A stretch of 20,611 nt of DNA from a virus, in the IMG/VR virus record IMGVR_UViG_3300007541_004389, positions 1-20,611 of that record; one strand, given 5' to 3'. The notes below the pieces were generated by a model. It worked only from the letters and a program-made list of their open reading frames with translations. It did not search any database and had not been told where the DNA came from. A program made the translations under genes and the position numbers. This document shows, piece by piece, positions 15,443 through 20,611 of the stretch (positions within the stretch are counted from its first letter, which is position 1; each line of letters starts with the position of its first letter).

Positions 15443-15672
15443 TGAAAAGCTTTAAAGAGTTTATTTCAGAAGGTTCTGAAACTTGGGAAGCGGGTTTCAA
15501 GCGCAGAGTCGTAAAGACAACTAAACCTGAGCACAAAGAAAAAGGTTACAACTGGCGCATCAAAGGAAAAGATCGTCCAGAGATAAGCATTAAATTATAT
15601 AAAGACAAACCATCATTTGATGAATTTAAAAAACAAATGAAGCGTGTTGCAGGACACGAATTCGGAGGATAA
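15442..15672 (+). CDS. Small putative packaged internal head protein
   Basis: A 76-residue protein beginning MKSFKEFISEG, where cleavage after I-S-E would leave about 66 residues. The remainder is basic (FKRRVVKTTKPEHKEKGYNWR, KQMKRVAG) with a short predicted sheet. The size and charge fit the class of small internal proteins that T4 packages with its genome. The start overlaps the upstream stop. I do not recognise a named family. Confidence 0.68.
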   Translation: MKSFKEFISEGSETWEAGFKRRVVKTTKPEHKEKGYNWRIKGKDRPEISIKLYKDKPSFDEFKKQMKRVAGHEFGG

Positions 15673-15677
15673 GAAAA

Positions 15678-16301
15678 ATGTTAAGATTTAAGCGATTTGT
15701 TGAACAGACAGAACTAGTCGAGTCGCATTTCGAAGTAGGCGATAAAGTTAAGTGTGTTCATAGCGGCAAGGAAGGCGTCGTCACTAAAGTTGATCCTTCT
15801 GAAAAAGGTAAGTACTACACTGTTAAGCGCGATGATGGTGAAGTCATGCAGTACGCACCAGACGACCTCGAGGCTTTGAAAGAAGAAGTCGAACTTGATG
15901 AAGCAGGTTATAAAGTGCCGAAGAACTATGCTTCTATGATGGCGAAGAAACGTAGAAAGGCTGGCACTTCTGAGTTTGGCACGCACCCAGATAAGAAAAA
16001 AGAGGTAAAGAAAGAAGAAATCGAGCTTGAAGAAGGACGTAACGAAGCACTTAAAGCCCTCGAAGGACTCGCTAAGCGCGGAGGAATGGATAAAGCTGAT
16101 TTTCAAAAAGCTCATGATCTATATAAAGCCAACAAACTCACCGATCTCAGAAAACATATCTACGGACTAGATACAGATCCTAGTGAAGCTATCGCAGACG
16201 TTATTAACAGACATGATTCAAAAGCATTTAACAGCATGTATCCAAAAGCTAAAGCTGGTGATTACCTTCGTATGATTATATTAAATCACGGTGGAAAATA
16301 A
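15678..16301 (+). CDS. Putative packaged protein with KOW/SH3-like domain and two protease-like sites
   Basis: A 207-residue protein opening MLRFKRFVEQTE. Residues 19-70 (FEVGDKVKCVHSGKEGVVTKV...YYTVKRDDGEVMQYAPDDLEAL) read as a small SH3-like barrel of the KOW type, with the G-D-x-V start and the central G-x-V turn; such barrels often bind nucleic acid or protein. KEEVELDEAG then marks the domain end, and a short basic linker (MMAKKRRKAGTSEFGTH) follows before KKEEIELEEG. The last ~90 residues are helical (ALEGLAKRGGMDKADFQKAHDLYK). Cleavage at both motifs would produce a barrel domain, a basic peptide and a helical domain. It lies five bases after the previous stop. Confidence 0.7.
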   Translation: MLRFKRFVEQTELVESHFEVGDKVKCVHSGKEGVVTKVDPSEKGKYYTVKRDDGEVMQYAPDDLEALKEEVELDEAGYKVPKNYASMMAKKRRKAGTSEFGTHPDKKKEVKKEEIELEEGRNEALKALEGLAKRGGMDKADFQKAHDLYKANKLTDLRKHIYGLDTDPSEAIADVINRHDSKAFNSMYPKAKAGDYLRMIILNHGGK

Positions 16302-16303
16302 AA

Positions 16304-16705
16304 TTGAAAGGCTTTAAGAACTTTTACAACGAAGAAAGGTTCGGCATTTACGAGGGGGTTACAGTCCCTCTCGAACAGCCTATGATCGAGTTCGATAGTT
16401 CTATGGGACTCTTGGCTGCAGAAAAAGAACCAGAACTAAATTCACCAAAGCGAAGCTCTGGTGATAAGAAATACGTTGTTTATGTTCGTAATCCAAAAAC
16501 AAGAAACATCAAGAAGATCGAGTTCGGAGATGAAAAAGGTGGACTCACTTCAAAGATTAACGATAGAGACGCTGCAAAGAGTTTTGCTGCAAGACACCAA
16601 TGTGATACTAAGAACGATAAGATGACTCCAGGATACTGGGCGTGTCGTTTACCTAAGTATGCTAAGTCTTTAGGATTGCAGGGCGGTGGCGATTATTTTT
16701 GGTAA
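16304..16705 (+). CDS. Putative packaged head protein with conserved Cys-containing phage domain
   Basis: A 133-residue protein with a TTG start at 16304; the N-terminus then reads MKGFKNFYNEE, again the targeting-like peptide, and the upstream GGTGGA can serve as ribosome site. The 13 bases TGAAAGGCTTTAA at the start also occur at the start of the ligase-like gene at 4159. After a variable linker, residues about 55-125 (KKYVVYVRNPKTRNIKKIEFGD...FAARHQCDT..DKMTPGYWACRLP) match a small domain I recall from T4-like marine phages, with C-D-T and W-A-C cysteines that may pair or bind metal. The function of that domain is unknown to me. Confidence 0.68.
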   Translation: MKGFKNFYNEERFGIYEGVTVPLEQPMIEFDSSMGLLAAEKEPELNSPKRSSGDKKYVVYVRNPKTRNIKKIEFGDEKGGLTSKINDRDAAKSFAARHQCDTKNDKMTPGYWACRLPKYAKSLGLQGGGDYFW

Positions 16706-16715
16706 GGAGTAAAAA

Positions 16716-17096
16716 ATGAAAAAATTAGTATTAGGTCTAGTGTTAGTAACATTTTTAGGTGGCTGTTCAAGTCTTGGAAAGTTTATTCCAAGTAAGTTCG
16801 ACAATGTTGAATATGGAAAGCTCGTCGAGTTAAATGTAATTTCTACTATGGCTCCCGCTGGGTGGTGTCAAGAATCTGCAATTCAACAAATGAATTATAG
16901 AGCAGTGTGGTTACAAACGTATAGTAAGTATAGACTTAACGAGAACATCGCTAAGATATATGAACAAATAGGTGATATTACAAAAGAATTGAATGAGCGT
17001 GAGAATCCTAGTGAAGCTTATTGCCGCATCAAAAGAGAAAACATACACAAAATAACAGCTGAAGCTCTACAAGTATTCGGAGGTAGAAGATCGTGA
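16716..17096 (+). CDS. Putative phage lipoprotein
   Basis: A 126-residue protein with a clear lipoprotein signal: MKK, the hydrophobic stretch LVLGLVLVTFLGG, and lipobox L-G-G-C with Cys17 as the lipidated residue. The mature part is mostly helical with two further cysteines (Cys47 in GWCQES and one in AYCRIK). An AAGGAG ribosome site precedes the ATG. Lipidation implies the periplasmic face of the inner or outer membrane of a Gram-negative host. Possible jobs are superinfection exclusion or helping lysis; the sequence does not decide. Its end overlaps the next gene's GTG start. Confidence 0.72.
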   Translation: MKKLVLGLVLVTFLGGCSSLGKFIPSKFDNVEYGKLVELNVISTMAPAGWCQESAIQQMNYRAVWLQTYSKYRLNENIAKIYEQIGDITKELNERENPSEAYCRIKRENIHKITAEALQVFGGRRS

Positions 17097-17308
17097 ATCT
17101 AGAAACATGGCAAGAAATTCAAGAAGCAAAGGTAAGAGAACTTAAAGAATTATATGACGCTGGAAATCTTTCAGAGTCAGAGTACACAGAATTAGTCGAA
17201 GATCTACTCGATCTTCAAAAAATTTCTGATGGTCTAGATCTCGAAGAAAATAAAATTCGCGCTCAAAAAGCTATAGAAGCGATTAGGATGGTTGCGGGAC
17301 TTATCTAA
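17093..17308 (+). CDS. Small helical protein with SHOCT-like segment
   Basis: A 71-residue protein starting with the GTG at 17093, which overlaps the lipoprotein stop (GTGA). The central segment KVRELKELYDAGNLSESEYTELVEDLL resembles the SHOCT motif (L-x-x-L-x-D-x-G-x-[IL]-[ST]-x-x-E-[FY]), a short two-helix element common at protein ends. The rest is amphipathic helix ending AIRMVAGLI. There is no membrane segment or enzyme motif. Overlap with both neighbours suggests co-translation with the lipoprotein and the coiled-coil protein. Confidence 0.62.
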   Translation: MNLETWQEIQEAKVRELKELYDAGNLSESEYTELVEDLLDLQKISDGLDLEENKIRAQKAIEAIRMVAGLI

Positions 17309-17529
17309 TGTCCAGCAACATATTGTTGCTAGCTGATATTATAGAACAGAAAGTTAGAAAAGAAAAAGAACTCGAATTTTATCAAGAACAGCTAGAAAAA
17401 CTTGAAAGGAAGATGTGGTTCATTCGAAAAGAAATCGAAGTGACCAATCTTTGTATAGAAATTATTCAAAACGAAAAAGCGGATATTTTATCCGGAAGGT
17501 TGATTAGTAATGACATCACTCACGAATGA
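17308..17529 (+). CDS. Small coiled-coil protein
   Basis: A 73-residue protein whose ATG overlaps the previous stop (TAATG). Almost all of it (residues 8-60) is a charged heptad-like helix (KEKELEFYQEQLEKLERKMWFIRKEIEV), so a coiled-coil dimer is likely. The function is unknown. It could pair with the neighbouring SHOCT-like protein. The last 20 bases overlap the next gene. Confidence 0.58.
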   Translation: MSSNILLLADIIEQKVRKEKELEFYQEQLEKLERKMWFIRKEIEVTNLCIEIIQNEKADILSGRLISNDITHE

Positions 17530-17791
17530 GTATTATGAACCTTATTACAATGTGGGTGACATAAGAATATTTGATGTGGATGCTGAAGACGAAAATTACG
17601 TCTGGCACATGGATCACGACAATAGACGGATAAAGATTTTAGAGGGAGACGGCTGGCAATTTCAATGGGAAGGCTGCCTTCCATGGCTTTTGAAGCCAGG
17701 TATGGAGTTCAATATTAAAAAGAACGAATACCACAGGTTAATTAAAGGTGTAAACGATCTCAAGATACAAATTACATCATTAGATAAATAA
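17510..17791 (+). CDS. Small cupin-like protein
   Basis: A 93-residue protein. The alternating strands VWHMDHDNRRIKILEGDGWQF, LPWLLKPGMEFNI and KNEYHRLIKG..DLKIQI follow the cupin pattern: G-D-G-W turn, P-G-x-x-F-x-I, and a conserved histidine (EYHRLIKG) on the second motif. Similar short cupin-fold proteins are familiar from T4-like phages. Only one or two of the usual metal ligands are obvious (His in VWHMDH and EYHR), so it may bind a ligand rather than catalyse. The start lies inside the coiled-coil gene after GGAAGG. Confidence 0.65.
   Translation: MTSLTNEYYEPYYNVGDIRIFDVDAEDENYVWHMDHDNRRIKILEGDGWQFQWEGCLPWLLKPGMEFNIKKNEYHRLIKGVNDLKIQITSLDK
17783..17790 (+). promoter_or_regulatory. Variant late promoter GATAAATA
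   Basis: GATAAATA lies at the end of the cupin-like gene, 29 bases before the ATG at 17820. It differs from TATAAATA only in the first base, the position I understand to be least constrained in marine T4-like phages. The downstream product looks like a head protein, which fits late expression. Confidence 0.5.
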
Positions 17792-17819
17792 ACAATAAGT
17801 ATTTTTATAGGAGACTGAA

Positions 17820-18500
17820 ATGTCGTTCAAAGATAAAATTGATGAGATTCTAGCAAGTGCTATTCGTTCTCAGCTAAATGAGAAGAAGAAAATGGATCCT
17901 GTCGGTAAAGCAGACGCTGACATCGATAATGATGGTGACGTAGATTCTTCTGACGAGTATCTTCACAATCGTCGTAAAGCAATTGCTAAAGCGATGAAGA
18001 AAGAAGAAGCTAGCGATGAGCCTATTACTGCACAAGATATTAAAATGGCGATAGGTATTGCAAACGATGCTCGTTATAAAGACGGCAACTATACTGCTGC
18101 TTATAACAAAATTGCTAACATGAAAAAAGGTTTAGTATCTCACCCTCGCGTTAAAGATGCTCTAAGAAGAGCAAACGAAGAATTAGAGCTTGACGAAGCT
18201 ACTCTAAGAGTTCCTGCATTCACTGGAAAAATTGGAGATCGTACAGGTTTTAGAATGACACGAGGCGCAGCTAGTATGTATGGCGGATATGATGTAACAC
18301 TCAGCGGCGATGAAAAAGCTATCTTATCATACGCTAAAAGACATTTAGGTGGAGAAGGTGATACACTTGCAGACGTACAACGCAGTCTGCGCCCAGTGGG
18401 TGAAGAAGACAAACAAGAAGGATCTTGTGGAACGACTAATTCGTCTTACATGAATGCTTCTTATTTGAAGGCGGCCGCAAAAGCTTCTAAGAAAAAATAA
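17820..18500 (+). CDS. Putative head protein with EF-hand-like loop and protease-like site
   Basis: A 226-residue protein preceded by AGGAG. After an N-terminal helix (MSFKDKIDEIL), residues 34-45 read D-I-D-N-D-G-D-V-D-S-S-D, an EF-hand-type calcium loop followed by EYLHNRRKAIAKAM. Residues 72-121 carry the module A-I-x-I-A-N...NY..A...I..MKKGLVSHPRVKDALRRANEE, shared with the gene at 11642. ELELDEAT follows, a prohead-protease-like site. The C-terminal ~100 residues (GKIGDRTGFRMTRGAASMYGGYDVTLS) include a Gly-rich domain, and the end is Lys/Ala-rich (KAAAKASKKK). Marine T4-like phages have similar proteins of unknown role; a head-core or packaged protein is the best guess. Confidence 0.7.
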   Translation: MSFKDKIDEILASAIRSQLNEKKKMDPVGKADADIDNDGDVDSSDEYLHNRRKAIAKAMKKEEASDEPITAQDIKMAIGIANDARYKDGNYTAAYNKIANMKKGLVSHPRVKDALRRANEELELDEATLRVPAFTGKIGDRTGFRMTRGAASMYGGYDVTLSGDEKAILSYAKRHLGGEGDTLADVQRSLRPVGEEDKQEGSCGTTNSSYMNASYLKAAAKASKKK

Positions 18501-18513
18501 GCTGAAACGGATA

Positions 18514-18521
18514 TATAAATT
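18514..18521 (+). promoter_or_regulatory. Possible late promoter TATAAATT
   Basis: TATAAATT, 7 of 8 bases of the late consensus, lies 27 bases before the ATG at 18549 and after the stop of the head-protein gene. The last base differs from consensus, so this is weaker than the sites at 1578 and 11595. Confidence 0.35.
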
Positions 18522-18548
18522 AGATTAACTATATTATAGGAGTAAATT

Positions 18549-18803
18549 ATGAAAGCACTAATTGAATGGTTCAAAGATTTTTTTGGACTTGGACTTAAAT
18601 TTGAAGAAGTAACACCAGTGGTTCGTGAAGAACCAGTAACTAAAGCTGAAGTTGCTGCAGGACCTAAGGTCACTAAAGCATCTTTGAATAAGTTGACTAA
18701 AGCTCAACTTGAAGAGCGTGCGGTAGAACTCGGTGTTATTCTTAAAAAAGGTTTGAAGAAAGCTGAATTAGTAAACGAACTTTTTAAAGCTGAAAAGAAA
18801 TAA
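18549..18803 (+). CDS. Small SAP/Rho-N-like (HeH-type) protein
   Basis: An 84-residue protein with TAGGAG upstream. The N-terminus MKALIEWFKDFFGLGLKF is an amphipathic, aromatic helix that may touch a membrane or another protein. A flexible acidic/Pro linker follows. Residues 47-81 (LNKLTKAQLEERAVELGVILKKGLKKAELVNELF) form the helix-extended loop-helix of the SAP/Rho-N/LEM group, small domains that bind nucleic acid or proteins. Such modules occur in T4-like phage proteins. A virion or DNA-associated accessory role is likely but unproven. Confidence 0.62.
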   Translation: MKALIEWFKDFFGLGLKFEEVTPVVREEPVTKAEVAAGPKVTKASLNKLTKAQLEERAVELGVILKKGLKKAELVNELFKAEKK

Positions 18804-18812
18804 TATTTGTTA

Positions 18813-18830
18813 TAATTTAACGTTAAATTA
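18813..18830. repeat. 18-bp perfect palindrome in an intergenic gap
   Basis: TAATTTAACGTTAAATTA is its own reverse complement over all 18 bases, with no loop. It sits in the 45-base gap between the SAP-like gene and the gene at 18849. A dimeric DNA-binding protein could recognise it. The sequence is 16/18 A or T, so chance and AT richness are real alternatives. Confidence 0.6.
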
Positions 18831-18848
18831 AATAACAGGAGAAAACAA

Positions 18849-19166
18849 ATGGCACTATGGGGAAAAACAGACGCTGTTGCTAGCGTACCTAAGTGGCTCG
18901 AAGACGACGCAAACAACACTAACAAGTCTCACGACAAAGACAACGCAGTATTCGTTGACTTAACAGAGGCTGGTGTTGCTGCTAACAGAGCTAAAGGTCT
19001 TCATACACCAGGTTGGAACTTGTATCACACTTACACTGATCAGAATGGCGTAACTCGTCATAAAGCTGAGCCTCTCGTAGTAATGAAGGTTTCTGCTGCT
19101 GACGCAGGTGACTTAGGTGTAACAGGTAACACAGCGGTGGAAGATACTATCGTAGCTGATAGCTAA
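18849..19166 (+). CDS. Small putative virion structural protein
   Basis: A 105-residue protein with AGGAG upstream, starting MALWGKTDAVASVPKWLED. Small virion-type proteins with a similar MA[IL]WG start are familiar from T4-like marine phages. Strands alternate in the centre (NAVFVDLTEAGVAANRAKGLHTPGWNLYHTYTDQNG), and the end is Val/Asp-rich. There is no enzyme motif, signal peptide or membrane segment. A head, neck or tail accessory protein is likely; I cannot name it more precisely. Confidence 0.65.
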   Translation: MALWGKTDAVASVPKWLEDDANNTNKSHDKDNAVFVDLTEAGVAANRAKGLHTPGWNLYHTYTDQNGVTRHKAEPLVVMKVSAADAGDLGVTGNTAVEDTIVADS

Positions 19167-19184
19167 AATTAATTTTTATTGATT

Positions 19185-19559
19185 ATGAAGTTGACGGAAT
19201 CGACCTTTTTACTTTATGCGATGAAACACTATGACAATCCTCAGTGTACTGAGATGTCAGAATTTGAAGAAGATATGAAAAGATTTCAATATCTTCGAAA
19301 GTTGTTTAGTCGTTATAGACAAGATGGAGATCTTAAAGAACGGTTGATTCTAAACCACCTCATTGTGTTGTTCAATGTGTTTGGTCCTGAGGCAACGAAC
19401 ATGCTCTTCATGAGGCTTCACGAATATCACGAATATTTGAAGCCTTTTGTTGAGTATCTAAATTTCATGCCACAGTTAATAGTTTATGATGATATTAGCA
19501 TCAATGCTGATAGCATAAATTCAGATATTATAATTCTGGAAACACTTAAGGAAATATAA
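19185..19559 (+). CDS. Conserved T4-like phage protein (DUF7207-like)
   Basis: A 124-residue protein. I use the ATG at 19185, giving MKLTESTFLLYAMKHYDNPQ, rather than the TTG two codons earlier. The order LLYAMKHYDNP..C....EFEEDMKRFQYLRKLF..Y...GDLKERLILNHLIVLFNVFG is a pattern I recall from a small conserved family in T4-like phages, especially marine ones, whose role is not established. It is all helical with no catalytic motif. No good ribosome site is visible. Its stop abuts the next start. Confidence 0.7.
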   Translation: MKLTESTFLLYAMKHYDNPQCTEMSEFEEDMKRFQYLRKLFSRYRQDGDLKERLILNHLIVLFNVFGPEATNMLFMRLHEYHEYLKPFVEYLNFMPQLIVYDDISINADSINSDIIILETLKEI

Positions 19560-20093
19560 ATGGTCGTAGATCTATTTTTAGTTTACCAATTTATCAGAAG
19601 GCTAGTAACGCCTTTTGAAAAGTGGGAAGCTTATAAGTTAGGAATCATCGATGCGAAAGGAAATATCCTTATTCCTCGTAAAGATTTCACTAAGATCGCC
19701 GAAAGAAAAGCTTTCGGTATATTCGATAGATTGGTCTTAAACCTTAAGAGACTTCTAGGAAAACTTCCACTAGGTCAAACTAGAATAGCTTCCTATGCTG
19801 CAGCACTTTGGTTAATCAAAGAAGAACAAAGAATGCTAGATGCTGGACTATTGAACGAAGATTACGAACTAGATGATATTGAGATTGAAACAAGATTACA
19901 AGCCTTCTTAGATGAGTACGGTGAAATTATTGCAGAAGCTAATAAGAACGAGATGACCGGCGTCGGCAGTGGTGCTATCGCTGGCCTCGGTGTTGGACCG
20001 CAAGGAGAACCTGGCCTTACACCAGCACAACAGAAAAAATATAAGAAAAAGAATTTTAAACAGTTGATGCTTGATATAAAACCAAAATCGTAG
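19560..20093 (+). CDS. Conserved T4-like virion-associated protein
   Basis: A 177-residue protein. The start VVDLFLVYQFIRRLVTPFEKWEAYKLGIIDAKGNIL, then FDRLVLNLKRLLGKLPLGQTRIASYAAALWLIKE, matches a conserved family I recall from T4-like marine phages. The tail AIAGLGVGPQGEPGLTPAQQKKYKKK is a Gly/Pro/Lys segment that recurs in this family. No enzyme motif is present. The gene directly follows the previous stop (TAA, ATG), so the two are probably a conserved pair. Structural or assembly functions are likely but not shown by the sequence. Confidence 0.7.
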   Translation: MVVDLFLVYQFIRRLVTPFEKWEAYKLGIIDAKGNILIPRKDFTKIAERKAFGIFDRLVLNLKRLLGKLPLGQTRIASYAAALWLIKEEQRMLDAGLLNEDYELDDIEIETRLQAFLDEYGEIIAEANKNEMTGVGSGAIAGLGVGPQGEPGLTPAQQKKYKKKNFKQLMLDIKPKS

Positions 20094-20117
20094 TAAACAA
20101 AATCATGGAGAAGTAAG

Positions 20118-20611
20118 ATGAAATTAAGTAAGAACTTTGCATTAAACGAATTCACCAAATCGGCAACCGCTACCAAATTAGGTATCGATAACACACCGAA
20201 AGGCGAACATCTTGAGAATCTTCAATATGTAGTTGAAAAAATATGTCAGCCAGCTAGAGAGTTTTTCGATAAGCCAGTAACAGTAAATAGCGGTTACAGA
20301 TCACCCGAGTTGAATAAAGCAGTAGGTGGAGCTTCATCTTCACAGCATTGTAACGGTGAAGCAGTAGACATCGAAATCATGGGTGTTCCTAATAAAGTTC
20401 TTGCAGATTGGATTACAGAAAACTGTGAGTTTGATCAAGTCATTCTTGAGTTTTACAATCCAGAAGAAGGTATCAATTCTGGGTGGGTCCATGCTTCATT
20501 GAAGAAAGATGGTCCAAATAGAAAAACAAAACTAATAGCGTTTAAAGACGGAAAATCAACGCGTTATCAGGCAGTCGATGATTTTGATCCTGATAATGAT
20601 TATAAAAGGTA
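20118..20611 (+). CDS. M15-family peptidase, probable endolysin (3' end outside window)
   Basis: A frame from the ATG at 20118 (GGAG upstream) stays open to the last base, giving 164 residues. VNSGYRSPELNKAVGGASSSQHCNGEAVDIEI (residues 57-88) is the M15/VanY-like zinc-peptidase signature S-x-H-x-x-G-x-A-x-D, with His77 and Asp84 as ligands and His125 in GWVHAS as the third. This group (Peptidase M15_3) cuts peptide crosslinks of cell-wall murein, and phages use it for lysis or wall entry. The acidic end (DDFDPDNDYKR) is close to the expected C-terminus for this family. No signal peptide is visible, so release would need a holin, or the protein is virion-borne. Confidence 0.88.
   Translation, partial: MKLSKNFALNEFTKSATATKLGIDNTPKGEHLENLQYVVEKICQPAREFFDKPVTVNSGYRSPELNKAVGGASSSQHCNGEAVDIEIMGVPNKVLADWITENCEFDQVILEFYNPEEGINSGWVHASLKKDGPNRKTKLIAFKDGKSTRYQAVDDFDPDNDYKR

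Noticed and set aside
15714-16115. Minus-strand open frame of 133 codons
   Set aside because: It is antisense to the KOW-domain gene. The translated protein is an implausible Phe-rich mix caused by GAA/AAA codons read backwards.
17480-17494. CGGATA-TTT-TATCCG hairpin before the cupin-like gene
   Set aside because: The stem is only 6 bp and ends before the GGAAGG ribosome site. It could modulate translation, but there is too little to support that.
18811-18816. TATAAT as a sigma70 -10 box
   Set aside because: No TTGACA-like box lies 16-18 bp upstream, and the bases belong mostly to the 18-bp palindrome.
19165-19176. AAAATTAATTTT as a terminator
   Set aside because: It is a loopless AT-only palindrome without GC pairs; it cannot form a stable terminator hairpin.
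19862-20194. Minus-strand open frame of 110 codons spanning 20093-20118
   Set aside because: It covers two well-supported + strand genes, has a low-complexity hydrophobic sequence and no start signal.

Overview
The window is a contiguous stretch of an AT-rich, T4-like contractile-tailed phage (T4 superfamily myovirus), most likely marine and infecting a Gram-negative host. The evidence is a DnaB/gp41-type replicative helicase following the end of a probable UvsX-like gene, T4-type late promoters (TATAAATA), several small proteins of types familiar from T4-like marine phages, N-terminal peptides resembling the T4 capsid-targeting sequence, a lipobox lipoprotein and an M15-type endolysin. Every gene I can support lies on the + strand, genes are tightly packed, and stop/start overlaps of the TAATG or ATGA kind are common. 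I see no tRNA, insertion sequence, integrase or CRISPR array.

Layout. (1) 1-1576: end of a replication/recombination gene and the replicative helicase. (2) 1578-6475: a late promoter followed by three coupled genes whose products all start with an M-x-x-F-K-x-aromatic-type peptide (possible nuclease fold, P-loop kinase with an EF-hand-like loop, KWDG nucleotidyltransferase/ligase-like protein), then two probable virion proteins. (3) 6479-11603: an accessory cassette led by a perfect-consensus sigma70 promoter (TTGACA, 17 bp, TATAAT). It encodes a GT29 sialyltransferase-like protein, a class I methyltransferase, a 40-aa zinc-binding protein, a P-loop kinase, serine hydroxymethyltransferase, a GT32-like glycosyltransferase, a sulfotransferase, a 40-aa membrane protein and a GT25-like glycosyltransferase. 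(4) 11595-16705: a second late promoter, sharing a 14-bp identical core with the first, followed by a nucleotidyltransferase/basic-domain/DUF5824-like fusion and five genes with the same N-terminal peptide and repeated [VIL]-E-L-[DE]-E-[AG] motifs. (5) 16716-17791: a lipoprotein, two small helical proteins and a cupin-like protein. (6) 17783-20611: a probable head protein with an EF-hand-like loop, a SAP/Rho-N-like protein, small virion-type proteins, two conserved T4-like proteins and the start of an M15 peptidase.

How the genes may work together. Eight proteins here begin with a peptide like the T4 capsid-targeting sequence (MKTYQEFIAE) that sends internal proteins into the prohead for cleavage after [I/L]-x-E by the gp21 protease. 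The neighbouring repeats of L-[DE]-E-[AG] look like further cleavage sites. The leading interpretation is that this phage packages an unusually large set of proteins, some enzymatic, and delivers them with its DNA. The kinase and ligase-like proteins, with a possible nuclease, could form a packaged nucleic-acid end-repair set. The sigma70-driven cassette looks like a separate early module for sugar, sulfate and methyl modification of an unknown acceptor. All functions are read from motifs by eye; no database search was run.
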